Source of the DNA: Bacteroidota bacterium
GTDB taxonomy: Bacteria; Bacteroidota; Bacteroidia; Chitinophagales; Chitinophagaceae
Length of the DNA: 64,000 nt
Direction of reading: 5' to 3'
NCBI GenBank assembly: GCA_016711825.1
Contig: JADJSG010000006.1
Span: 434,001 to 498,000 of the forward strand
Numbering within the stretch: position 1 is the first letter of the stretch; each line of letters opens with the position of its first letter. The position numbers were made by a program, and so were the translations under genes. The notes beneath the pieces were generated by a model. The model was not told the DNA's origin. It saw nothing but the letters and a program-made list of their open reading frames with translations, and did no database searches. Shown here in pieces: positions 19,508-27,446 of the stretch.

Positions 19508-20352
19508 TCAATTCCTAATGCTGATTTCAATTCGTCAAGCGAATTAGGTTGCACAAAAATTCTTTCATATGAGGGCAAAACCTCATTCTCATTTATATTG
19601 CGAAGCACCAAACAAGTTGAAGTATAACCGACTTGTTTAGCAAGTTCTATCATCTCAGCATTGTAACGACCTGCTGGAAAACAATAAGAGATAACGGGCT
19701 TGCCCGTTATCTCTTCAAGATATTGTTTTGAATTTTGCAGTTCATTCAATACTTTTTCTTTGTTCATATACTCGGCAATTAGTAATGAATGTGTCATACC
19801 GTGCGAACCAATTTCAAAACCTTTGTCTGATAATTCTATAAGTTGTTCAACACTCATATAACTTACTCTGTTATTTTGCGGTAAGGCCTTGAAAAGCGAA
19901 TTGAGTAAATTTATTTGCTTGTCAGGTACTGTCCAATAGAAATTGTGTTTAGCTGTTCCTGATATATATTCTGTTCGTTCAGTTTCGCTCAAATTCATTT
20001 CATCAATACACTGATAATAAATATCAAGCGGTAAAACTGTGTTGTCTTTGCACGGATTTACAACTGGAAAGAAAGTTGCAGTCGCATTGTATTTTAGAAG
20101 TATTGGTAATGCAAAATCGAAGTTGTCTGAATAACCATCATCAAAAGTAAGTGCAACAAGTTTCTCGTTTTTTTTTCGCTTTGTAAGTTCCGAAACGTTT
20201 ACAAATTGATAGCCATTGTCAGTAAGGCATGATAAAATAATTTCAAAATACTCTTGAGAAATGAGTGTTCCGAAGGTGGAGTAAGCATTGGGATATATGA
20301 TTTGCTTCTCAGGTAAAACTCTATGAAACATCAGCACCTTAGCCATTGTCAA
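19504..20352 (-). CDS. Polysaccharide deacetylase (NodB/CE4 family)
   Basis: 282 residues. Motif 1 ALTFDDGYSDN supplies the catalytic base Asp and metal Asp (about 70-80); motif 2 GSHGMTHS supplies the metal His pair (about 179-186); SYCFPAGRYN is motif 3. This metal-dependent family removes N-acetyl or similar groups from amino sugars. No signal peptide, so the substrate is likely an intracellular sugar or lipid-linked intermediate. ATG at 20352 lies inside the preceding gene (stop at 20339), and the stop overlaps the glycosyltransferase start, so all are translated from one message. Confidence 0.85.
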   Translation of the reverse strand: MTMAKVLMFHRVLPEKQIIYPNAYSTFGTLISQEYFEIILSCLTDNGYQFVNVSELTKRKKNEKLVALTFDDGYSDNFDFALPILLKYNATATFFPVVNPCKDNTVLPLDIYYQCIDEMNLSETERTEYISGTAKHNFYWTVPDKQINLLNSLFKALPQNNRVSYMSVEQLIELSDKGFEIGSHGMTHSLLIAEYMNKEKVLNELQNSKQYLEEITGKPVISYCFPAGRYNAEMIELAKQVGYTSTCLVLRNINENEVLPSYERIFVQPNSLDELKSALGIE

Positions 20353-20842
20353 GGTATTTTAGGATTTCATCAATGCTGTTTACTGGAATAAGTAAGCCGT
20401 TTTGCCTGTCGTCTAAGTTTTTGCCAGCGAGTTCCTTTGCCCAACCTTCAAATAATGTTACACAAAGCACTTTTTTTTCAAGTTGCCAAGCAAAAGCGAT
20501 TTCAGAAAGTGTTCCTGCTCCTCCTCCTGCTGCAATAATAATGTCGGCAGTCCGCACGATGATAATGTTTCGTGTTATGCCTTGTCCTGTAGGAACTGCT
20601 ATATCAACAAAGGGATTTGCGTTGTCGGCTGTATCGTCTGGTAAAATCCCAACTGTCTGTCCGTTGAAAGTGTCGGGGGATTGTTTAACACCTTTGCAAA
20701 CCGCTTCCATAAAGCCGCCAAGCCCACCGCAAACAAAAGTCCTATCCTTTGTTGCGATTTGTTGTCCAAGTTGCAAACCAAAGTCGTAAAGTTCTTTGCT
20801 GCACATTTTATTATTTGGTCCTATTATTCCGATTTTATTCAT
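20339..20842 (-). CDS. SLOG/LOG-superfamily protein (TIGR00725-like)
   Basis: 167 residues of a Rossmann-type SLOG fold: GIIGPNN near the start, VCGGLGGFMEAV (about 38-48) and AAGGGAGTLSEIAFAW (about 103-118), the last matching the PGGxGTxxE phosphoribohydrolase motif of LOG proteins. LOG enzymes release bases from nucleoside 5'-phosphates; the TIGR00725 branch is uncharacterised and may instead bind nucleotide ligands. It is the first gene of the seven-kilobase operon, preceded at 44 bp by a hairpin with the TGTGTCGG loop. It may supply or sense a nucleotide-derived building block. Confidence 0.8.
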   Translation of the reverse strand: MNKIGIIGPNNKMCSKELYDFGLQLGQQIATKDRTFVCGGLGGFMEAVCKGVKQSPDTFNGQTVGILPDDTADNANPFVDIAVPTGQGITRNIIIVRTADIIIAAGGGAGTLSEIAFAWQLEKKVLCVTLFEGWAKELAGKNLDDRQNGLLIPVNSIDEILKYLDNG

Positions 20843-20885
20843 TCAGTTTCTTGTTTTTGTCGTGCGTTGTCAAAATTCAAGCTCT

Positions 20886-20926
20886 TTTGGTTTTTTGTTT
20901 TGGCTTGGTGTGTCGGAAAAACCAAA
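20886..20926. promoter_or_regulatory. Leader hairpin with TGTGTCGG loop, copy 3
   Basis: TTTGGTTTTT (20886-20895) pairs with AAAAACCAAA (20917-20926) around a loop containing TGTGTCGG. It lies 44 bp upstream of the operon's first start codon (20842), matching the position of copy 1 relative to its gene. Arm sequences resemble copy 2. Confidence 0.5.
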
Positions 20927-20969
20927 TGTGCTTTGAGTGTGCGGCTCGCTGTCTTTTAACACTGACCGA

Positions 20970-21118
20970 TAACTTATTTATAGTTGCTATTTTATTGCGT
21001 CCATCAATTTATTGCAAGTCTGATTTGCGATATTCATTAGCAATATCAAATGTACTAATTTATTTTCCAAAGTGATAATAGATGCGTAGCAATGATCTTG
21101 AATAAAAAAAAGTCCGCC
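20970..21118. repeat. 130-bp dispersed repeat, copy 2 (divergent)
   Basis: Aligns along its length with 5704-5836 but with many substitutions; the blocks TATCAAATGTA and TTTATTTTCCAA are kept. The minus strand retains part of the same short reading (TFDIANE...ATINKLS). Confidence 0.45.
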
Positions 21119-21128
21119 GTTGCGGACT
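21111..21128 (-). terminator. Terminator of small-ORF unit, copy 2
   Basis: AGTCCGCC/GCGGACT stem followed on the minus strand by eight T. Equivalent to 5830-5845, with a compensated base difference in the stem. Confidence 0.75.
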
Positions 21129-21150
21129 TAATTAGTAGGGCTATTTAGGC

Positions 21151-21360
21151 CTATAAGGAAACTCTTTGTTTAAAGTGATAAGCTTTAACAACTTCAGTAT
21201 CTGTTGTTAGAAGGATACTCATTGGTTGTTGAGTAATGTATTCATTCAAATACTTTTTTGCTAAACTCCAGGAAAGGAATTGTTTGCGGTCTGCGAATGC
21301 TTCTGGCTTTGCTGTTGCTGTTACTGTGTAACTTCTCTTTGTTGTGTCTTGATTTTGCAT
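21151..21360 (-). CDS. Small conserved protein, copy 2 (intact)
   Basis: 69 residues (MQNQDTTKRSYTVTATAKPE...), the intact homologue of 5869-6077. It is charged and soluble with no known motif. Most differences from copy 1 look like conservative substitutions, so both copies appear to be coding. ATG at 21360 follows a structured hairpin (21393-21484) by 33 bp, and a terminator follows the stop by 22 bp. The same three-part unit at two places 15 kb apart suggests a mobile or self-contained regulatory unit. Function unknown. Confidence 0.65.
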   Translation of the reverse strand: MQNQDTTKRSYTVTATAKPEAFADRKQFLSWSLAKKYLNEYITQQPMSILLTTDTEVVKAYHFKQRVSL

Positions 21361-21392
21361 GATGTAAATTTTGCAAGTAACGAAGTGTCAGG

Positions 21393-21484
21393 ATGTGCTA
21401 CAGGCAGGATTTGCCATGGAGGAATTGGAATAACATGCCTCATGTTTATGCCGAGAAAATCCATGGTATATCCTGACAGCACAT
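21393..21484 (-). ncRNA. Covarying hairpin upstream of small ORF, copy 2
   Basis: Stems ATGTGCT/AGCACAT (21393-21399, 21478-21484) and CAGGATTTGCCATGGA/TCCATGGTATATCCTG (21405-21420, 21460-21475; 15 of 16 pair including one G-T). The 39-nt apical segment 21421-21459 equals copy 1 except for one base. The inner stem differs from copy 1 at CC/GG versus CA/TG, a compensatory change. A longer minus-strand ORF crosses it but is not conserved beyond the apical segment. Confidence 0.6.
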
Positions 21485-21590
21485 AAATTGCAAATGAATT
21501 TATATCAATGCGAAATGACACATACAAGGGTAAGTGAGTTGGCTTGCATCAGGATGTCCTGTATGTGGTGTGGTAAATTGCGTTAGGGAT

Positions 21591-21650
21591 AGTAGCGGAA
21601 AGCGCGGATCCGCCGCGGCGGAGAGGACTTGCAGCGGATAGCCCGCCCGC
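21591..21650 (+). repeat. GTAGCGGAAAG repeat, best copy
   Basis: Order: GGGATAGTAGCGGAAAG, a GC-rich hairpin (GATCCGCCGCGGCGGAGA), GAGGACTTGCAGCGGATAGC. A second GC hairpin (CCCGCCTG...CAGGCGGG) follows to 21670. Related to 52932-53035 (minus) and 6301-6345 (degenerate). Much higher GC than its surroundings. A dispersed structured repeat of unknown function. Confidence 0.5.
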
Positions 21651-21683
21651 CTGTGCACTCAACAGGCGGGAACGCCCTGTGTA

Positions 21684-21860
21684 TTATCTTGATTCAATAA
21701 TAAAGATACTTCCGTTACTTACATCACTTTCCATGTCTAAAACTATCCTGCCAAATACCATAATATCTAATGCATCAGAATAATGTGTACTTTCACTGGC
21801 CGGGAAATTCTTATCTACTTCAGTACGTTTGTCTTTACCATAATCATTTCCTTTCTCCAT
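21684..21860 (-). CDS. Small hypothetical protein, 58 aa
   Basis: MEKGNDYGKDKRTEV..., acidic C-terminus ending FIIESR. Its ATG lies inside the last codons of the upstream small gene (stop at 21844), a 17-bp overlap suggesting translational coupling. Not recognised. A GC-rich hairpin lies just past the stop (21644-21670). Confidence 0.45.
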   Translation of the reverse strand: MEKGNDYGKDKRTEVDKNFPASESTHYSDALDIMVFGRIVLDMESDVSNGSIFIIESR

Positions 21861-22023
21861 AATAGCACTCCTTTTGTTTTTCTAATAGTTGTGAAGATGT
21901 ATATGGAGTTTTACCCTGCAGCAGTAGTGATACAAAGTGCTTATCAATGCCATATTTAAAGTAAAGTGGCATACCGGTATCAAAATCCCTGTTGCCATTT
22001 AACCAGGTACGTAAGTCTTCCAT
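21844..22023 (-). CDS. Small hypothetical protein, 59 aa, phage-type
   Basis: MEDLRTWLNGNRDFDTGMPL...; the pattern WLNGNRDFDTGMPLYFKYG followed by a Leu-rich half resembles short proteins seen, as I recall, in Bacteroidota phages and conjugative elements, with a -W-L-..-RD(F/Y)..G..LY...G- core. Predicted soluble, two short helices. It overlaps the next small gene by 17 bp and starts 62 bp after the end of the ATPase gene at 22087. Confidence 0.5.
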   Translation of the reverse strand: MEDLRTWLNGNRDFDTGMPLYFKYGIDKHFVSLLLQGKTPYTSSQLLEKQKECYYGERK

Positions 22024-22086
22024 AGTGCTAAGCTATGATTGGTCGTACGGCTGTAAAAGGACACTAATTGACAATCTCATTTGTTA

Positions 22087-24894
22087 TTACATTTGTTTGT
22101 ATAGTTTTGAACGCATTTCAAATGCCTGTTCTCCACCTTCCAATACATCACAAATTTCCTTTTTGATTGCAACTTGTTCAACAGTTCCCGAGTGCAACAC
22201 TTTTAAAGTTTTGCTGTCAGTGTCCATTGAAACAATGTATTCTGCATCGCCATTAACAGGAACATTTGCATTGTGAGTAACAACAATCAGTTGCCTATAT
22301 TCTTTCGCTTGTTTCAACCTATCAACGATTAATTCATAAACCAACCTGTTGTCCAAATCGTCTTCCGGTTGGTCAAGAATTAAAGGAAGCTCTCCATAGG
22401 AGAGAATGAAAGTCAGAATTGCAGTTGTCTTTTGCCCCGCCGATGCTGTTGATAGAGATTTGAATACAGAACCTGATGTTGGTTTATATTGAATTTCAAT
22501 TTCATCCTCAGGTAGCAATAATTCTATTTCATCGATCTGTGCATCATTCAATTCGCTTACAAGATTGACAAAGTGACCAGTGACCACACTGCTCACATCT
22601 TCACCTTTCCGAATTCTCAGAAAAACTTCTCTTACATCCTTTATCTTTTCTTCAACATTACCTTTAAAGCATAATGTTGTCAGGGCGTCAATATCGCTTT
22701 GAAAGGCAGAATTTTCTCGCTGCAAAATTCTTCTCAACCTTACCTCAAAGTCAGTTTGGTTTCTAAAGGGGTTGATATTGACTTTTACTTTATCACCTGT
22801 TAGAATATTTTTTACAAACTCACGCCTTTTGGCTGTGATGCTTTTACTCACATTTAAATATTCCTTCTGTAATCTTTCTCTTTCTTTTTTGTCAGCTTCT
22901 CTAATCGATGCTTTTGCATTGATGACTTCTAGTTCCTTTTCTAATTCCGACTTTTCTTGATTAAGTTTTTCAAAATGGTTAATGGCATCAATTCCCTCTA
23001 GTTCCAATTCCTGTTTCTTGCCGTTAAACTCCGAAACATTTTTATCGTAATCGGTTTTCCATTGCGAAGTGTTTACAGAACTTTCAAAATCAGTTTTTAT
23101 TTTGGTCGCAGCATCCTTGAGTTTGTTTAATTCTGCCTTCATTAAGGCAAAGCTATCAACTACTGCTTTTGAGAATGGTTGCAAAATTGTTTGATGCCCT
23201 GCATCAAAAGATGAGAAGTCAATGTCTGGTATTACAATACCATTGGCTAATGTGTTCAGAGAATTCTCTCGTTCTTCAATTTCACTTTTGAATTGATTTA
23301 TTTTTTCTTCTTCATTTGTAAACTTTTCTTTTGCTTTAAGTAAATCTGCGATTCCACTTAGTTCAAGTTTCTTTATGCTGGTATCAAGGTCTTTAATTCT
23401 CGTTTCAATTTTTCCTTTGCCTGAAAGTAATTGGTCTGCGGTTCTGACTGCTGTCGACTTTTCCAAAAACATATTTCTTATTAGCTCTCTTTCTCCTTTG
23501 ATTTTGGCAATGCCATCAATGGCTTTATCAATTCTCTCTCGTAAAGCGTTTGGTTCTTGTGCTATCTCATAAATTTGTTTCTGAGAATAATGTTCAAATT
23601 CAAAAAAGTCAATGTAACCTTCGTCTGTTACGTCCTCCCAATATCCAGACGTGTCATTTAACTTTTCAATTTTTATTTCCTGTTGTGCAGAATTATAAAT
23701 GTTTGAGGCAATAACTTTATGTAAAACTTCATTTCGCACAAACTCAATTTCAATTACTGAGCTTTCTGTAAGTACTCCTTTTTTCGGTCTGCCTGATTCT
23801 CGTTTGTAAAAATCATTGTGGTCAAGAAGTATTTCTGAAAGCTCCTGTAAATCTTCTGTCCTGTTAAATACTCCTCTGATAAATCGCAATATGCTTGACT
23901 TCCCGCTACCTCTACCTCCAATTAAAGTATTTAGTTGTGGGCTAAAGTCAATTTTCAATGGATGACCAATGTCAGTAATGGCCGTGTTTAGAACAGAAAT
24001 TGCTTTAATCCAAATTTCGGGCTTATTGTATGGATTATTGGGATTGTCAAACTCGTTTCTTAATTCTATAGTCAGGTAATAAAAATGCTTGTCGGACACC
24101 TTCAAGCGATGGTTGTTCATCCATCTTTATCCAAGTATAATGGGTTCCAATTCCAAACAAACCATGCTTGGAATTTTTTGGCTCATGAGGATTGTCCGAA
24201 AATGTCAGAATCGCAAGATGATTTTCTATTGCATATTTTACGGGTGTAAACCATTCCTTTACAGTAGCATCATCAATTGCAGGATTAGGATTATTGTAAT
24301 AGTCATTAAGCAATGCCTTCAAATCTGTATTGCCAGTTGTTTGCAATGATTGATTTAGAAATTCCTTATGAACTACTTGAACAGCATTTATATTGAATTC
24401 GGAAAAAAATCTTTTCAGGTTGCCAACACTAACCGAACCTAAACCGTTGTATTCATCAATATGTGCTGGTATTACCAATGCTCCGTCTGTTGTGGCTAAT
24501 TCTGCAATTTCAAAAATACTTTTAATTGTAGCTGCTTCTTGCTTTCCAAAATCATCGGCTTTAATATCTGCTCTTACTAAAAAATCTCTTATGTCGGCAG
24601 ATGTTTTCTTTACGTCAAAAAGGATTAGCAAATGAACTTTTGAAGCATCACAAGTAATTTCAACACCAGGAAAACTGTCAGATCTGTTCCAACCGCTGCC
24701 GCTTTAATATCATCAATCCCAAAACCAGTATTGTGGTCTGTTACTGCAACACAATTCAAACCTTGCGCAATTGCACGGTCAACCCATTGTTTTGCTGTAA
24801 CCTCTCTATCTTGAAAACACAAACTGGCTGTTGTATGTAAATGGAAATCACATTTAAACCATCTTGTGCCTTTATATGAAATAATTGAACTCAT
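22087..24894 (-). CDS. PHP domain-SMC-like ATPase (TrlF-type), frameshifted
   Basis: About 935 residues joined. The N-terminal PHP phosphoesterase domain has DFHLHTTAS (metal histidines, residues about 16-24), AVTDHNTG and VIPAHIDEYNG. The C-terminal SMC/RecN-like ATPase has Walker A GGRGSGKSS, a long coiled coil, signature TASAGQKT, Walker B PLILDQPEDDLD and H-loop VVTHNAN. Frameshifts near 24670 and 24055 are each explained by one base: a missing T (GTTTTCCTGG) and an extra A (AAGAAACGAG). Proteins of this architecture are annotated as TrlF-family ATPases and occur in defence loci; the PHP domain probably cuts nucleic acid or a phosphoester under ATPase control. Cytoplasmic. Confidence 0.85.
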
Positions 24895-24964
24895 TTATTT
24901 TACAAATGTATAGCCTTTATTTTAAAGCTAAAAGAAAGAACAAATGTTCTGCATGTAATAAAGA

Positions 24965-25014
24965 AACAGCGAGCGTTAAACGCCTGTGGCGATTTGGCTC
25001 ATTAGTTAGCTGTT
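24965..25014. terminator. Hairpin overlapping the 3' end of the HEPN-like gene
   Basis: AACAGC/GCTGTT outer stem with inner GAGC/GCTC pairing, enclosing the last codons and stop of the gene ending at 25002. No clear T tract, so it may be a weak terminator or another cassette-end hairpin. Confidence 0.35.
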
Positions 25015-25646
25015 ACTCCTTTACTTTGGTAACCTTTAAATGTCCCCAAATAGAATCCATTATAAACAAAAGGTGGAAATCTTTTATTTGAATAACAATG
25101 CATCCATATTTTTTGAATTAACTCTAGCGCAAAACTTTCTATCAATAAAAGGCATTTTTGTTTCCAATTTATTCGTGTATAATTAAGGCTTGCTTTTGCT
25201 TCAAATGGCGAAGAATGAATATACTTATTTCTTATCTCCACTACTCCTTTAATATAGTCCATATATGGTGATATTGTCACATCAATTTCCACTCCTGAAA
25301 TTATTCTTGATATGTCTTTAATTTTTGTTGGGATATCAGAATATTTTTTATAATTATTTCTCTTCGGAATAAAAAATCCATGAAGTCTATTGACCTGTTC
25401 CTCAGTAAAACAATTTGGCTCAAGTATTGCGTTATATCCAATTGCATTGATGAAGGATTCGATAAAAAATAACAAGTTAATGTAAGCTTCTCTATAATTC
25501 TTATAAGCTACTTCATGAGCCATAAATATTCTCTTGAATTCATTGGGTCTTAATGAGGTTACATCTATTTGGCTATAATCAAGAACTGTCTTATTACCGA
25601 TTTCATAATCGTATGCTTCGTTATAGTAATAGATTGCAGATTGCAA
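25002..25646 (-). CDS. Hypothetical protein with HEPN-like RxxxxH motif
   Basis: 214 residues, mainly helical. Residues 139-144 read RNKYIH in the context VVEIRNKYIHSSP, matching the Rx4-6H active-site pattern of HEPN ribonucleases and their inactive relatives. Upstream are helices with MAHEVAYKNYREAYINLL. There is no ATG at the 5' end: the frame opens at TTG 25646 and, in the same frame, runs back to the TAA of the preceding gene (25683), so the two may be one protein split by a stop. The next gene downstream encodes the PHP-ATPase; an RNase-fold partner would suit a toxin or defence module, but this is inference. Confidence 0.55.
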   Translation of the reverse strand: MQSAIYYYNEAYDYEIGNKTVLDYSQIDVTSLRPNEFKRIFMAHEVAYKNYREAYINLLFFIESFINAIGYNAILEPNCFTEEQVNRLHGFFIPKRNNYKKYSDIPTKIKDISRIISGVEIDVTISPYMDYIKGVVEIRNKYIHSSPFEAKASLNYTRINWKQKCLLLIESFALELIQKIWMHCYSNKRFPPFVYNGFYLGTFKGYQSKGVTAN

Positions 25647-25682
25647 AATGTATATGCAGTCAGACCTATCTTCATATTTGTT

Positions 25683-26105
25683 TTAAGATTGGTAGCCAAA
25701 AAATACGTCTTGTAAAAAATATCCATTCTTTAAATATTCTGTAATGTCAAACAGCTTTGATAGCTCATACAGCCTAATTCCCTCAACTCTTAATATTTTC
25801 TGGCTAATGCAATAATCCTTCCAGAAATTAATAAGGTCATCTTCACTGCATTTTTGTTTGAAATGAGCATTTTCAATAAAGTAGTTTTTAATCTTTATTA
25901 GCCTTTCATTAAGGTCAAGAATAATGTCACTTGAATCATTAGGATATGCTTTTAATATCTCTAATCTAAAAATCCCAGCTTCTTCAATTTCAATATAGTC
26001 TTTAAGTATGTCTGACGAATAGACACCATTAAATAGAAAATAATAAAATTGCGAAACAAAAATATTATTTGAAAACTCGGCAACTTTCCCTTTTCTTTCC
26101 GTCAT
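25683..26105 (-). CDS. Hypothetical protein, 140 aa
   Basis: Helical, charged protein with aromatic-rich segments (FVSQFYYFLFNGVYSSD, ITEYLKNGYFLQDVFFGYQ). No recognised domain, signal peptide or membrane segment. It starts 6 bp after the stop of the gene at 26111 (both minus) and its TAA is in frame with the following ORF, so the pair 25683-26105 and 25002-25646 might be a single 366-residue protein. Probably one transcript with its neighbours. Confidence 0.5.
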   Translation of the reverse strand: MTERKGKVAEFSNNIFVSQFYYFLFNGVYSSDILKDYIEIEEAGIFRLEILKAYPNDSSDIILDLNERLIKIKNYFIENAHFKQKCSEDDLINFWKDYCISQKILRVEGIRLYELSKLFDITEYLKNGYFLQDVFFGYQS

Positions 26106-26110
26106 ATATT

Positions 26111-26929
26111 TTATTTTGGTTCCGTTACCGATTGTATTTCGCAGTCAGTCTTCAGCCGGAATGTTTTAAAAAAACGTTCTGCTGTTAAATAATAAACATG
26201 TGCTGTCCTGCCAATTGAGTTATAAATAAATATTTTTACATTCTTGAAACTGTCAGTACCATTTTTACTAGCTTCACTTTTGAAAATGTTTGTTAAGCAT
26301 TCAATTCTATCTTTAATTTCCATAATTTTTATTTGTTGATTATGTAAGTTATAAGGATAGTTCTCGTAATATTCAGCAGAGTTGAATACGAATTCAATAA
26401 GTTCTTGGCAATGTAGCGTCTGTCCTTTCCTTTTTCCGTCATAAAAATAAGATACTAATAAATTAAGTGACTTAATTGATTCCCTTTCTGAGAAAAAATA
26501 GAATTCTCCTTCGTGAAATACAATATCACATAGTTGGATCGTGTTACGTTTTAACTCATTGATAATTTGTTTTTGTAACTCGTCTCGTAATCGTAAGTCT
26601 ATTATTTCAAATATTTCAGCATATACTTCATCACATCTTTCTTTTATAACTTGATTCTCGGGATCAGATAGAAAATCAAGCACTTTCTCCCGTAGTTTCT
26701 CAAGATTGTCTTTCGTTTTATTTAAATCAACGTATGAATCTGAACAAATTTTGTCTAAGATTGAATTCAGCTTATTAAAATATGAATGCCCCTTTTTGTC
26801 AATAGATTCAATAGAATTACTTTCGTGTAGCTCGGAATCAATATTTCCAATTATAACGCCAGAGGAACCACAATCACAACCATCATATCCTCCAAAAAAA
26901 CATCTACAAAGGCTAATTTTAATATTCAT
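26111..26929 (-). CDS. Hypothetical protein with Cys-rich N-terminus, 272 aa
   Basis: Starts MNIKISLCRCFFGGYDGCDCGSSG (broken here by cysteines at 8, 10, 18 and 20), a compact Cys/Gly motif that could bind a metal. The rest is helical and charged, with KLREKVLDFLSDPE and a C-terminal segment KIFIYNSIGRTAHVYYLTAERFFKTF. I do not recognise the family. It lies between the 140-residue protein and an HTH-like protein, all on the minus strand with gaps of 5 and 12 bp, so it is probably an operon member. Cytoplasmic by composition. Confidence 0.5.
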   Translation of the reverse strand: MNIKISLCRCFFGGYDGCDCGSSGVIIGNIDSELHESNSIESIDKKGHSYFNKLNSILDKICSDSYVDLNKTKDNLEKLREKVLDFLSDPENQVIKERCDEVYAEIFEIIDLRLRDELQKQIINELKRNTIQLCDIVFHEGEFYFFSERESIKSLNLLVSYFYDGKRKGQTLHCQELIEFVFNSAEYYENYPYNLHNQQIKIMEIKDRIECLTNIFKSEASKNGTDSFKNVKIFIYNSIGRTAHVYYLTAERFFKTFRLKTDCEIQSVTEPK

Positions 26930-26941
26930 TGTTTATTCAGT

Positions 26942-27397
26942 TTAATGATTGTCTACTTGCTCCCATTTCTCCTCACTCACCATACTCCAGCCAGCTTTTA
27001 CAAGGTGGGCCTTCATATTTTCGTATTTTGGGAAGATTTGATTTTCTGAGATATTTTTTTTGATATTGGAAACTGTGCTTTTACTCAGATCCAGTATTTT
27101 ATTGAGTGCCGAAGTTTCGAGCAGCGCGGAATAAGCCTCATAGATACTCAGACCCTTTTCTTCTTTGGCGTTGGTATGAATATTATGAATATACCATTTC
27201 TTCATCAGCTGCATGGTGACTGCAAGTTCCTCATCTCTCACCGGTTCAAACTTTTCAAGCAGGACCAATTGGATGTTTAATCCGCTGTGCACCACCTTTA
27301 CAATGATCCGGGGGCTGATAGTGCTGCAGATAAATTCACCATTGCTTCTGGCATTGGTGACTTTCTGATATAAATACTTAGGATACTGTCGGCTCAT
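26942..27397 (-). CDS. Putative helix-turn-helix protein, 151 aa
   Basis: From the ATG at 27397 (MSRQYPKYLYQKV); a longer frame starting at 27427 is possible. Residues about 95-115 (LETSALNKILDLSKSTVSNI) fit a helix-turn-helix in which SKSTVSNIK would be the recognition helix. The C-terminus carries YENMKAHLVKAGWSMV. The N-terminal half (FICSTISPRIIVKVVHSG) is beta-rich. It is the first gene of the 22-27 kb minus-strand cluster and could be its regulator; Bacteroidota mobile elements often carry such proteins. No closer assignment. Confidence 0.5.
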   Translation of the reverse strand: MSRQYPKYLYQKVTNARSNGEFICSTISPRIIVKVVHSGLNIQLVLLEKFEPVRDEELAVTMQLMKKWYIHNIHTNAKEEKGLSIYEAYSALLETSALNKILDLSKSTVSNIKKNISENQIFPKYENMKAHLVKAGWSMVSEEKWEQVDNH

Positions 27398-27446
27398 GAC
27401 ACAAATATAAAGTTTTGTATTTGCCAAACCTATACATTTTATTGAG

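Noticed and set aside
24965..25014. Fourth attC-like site
   Set aside because: The hairpin is short (6+4 bp), overlaps coding sequence and lacks the TGTTAG flank, so it is listed only as a possible terminator.
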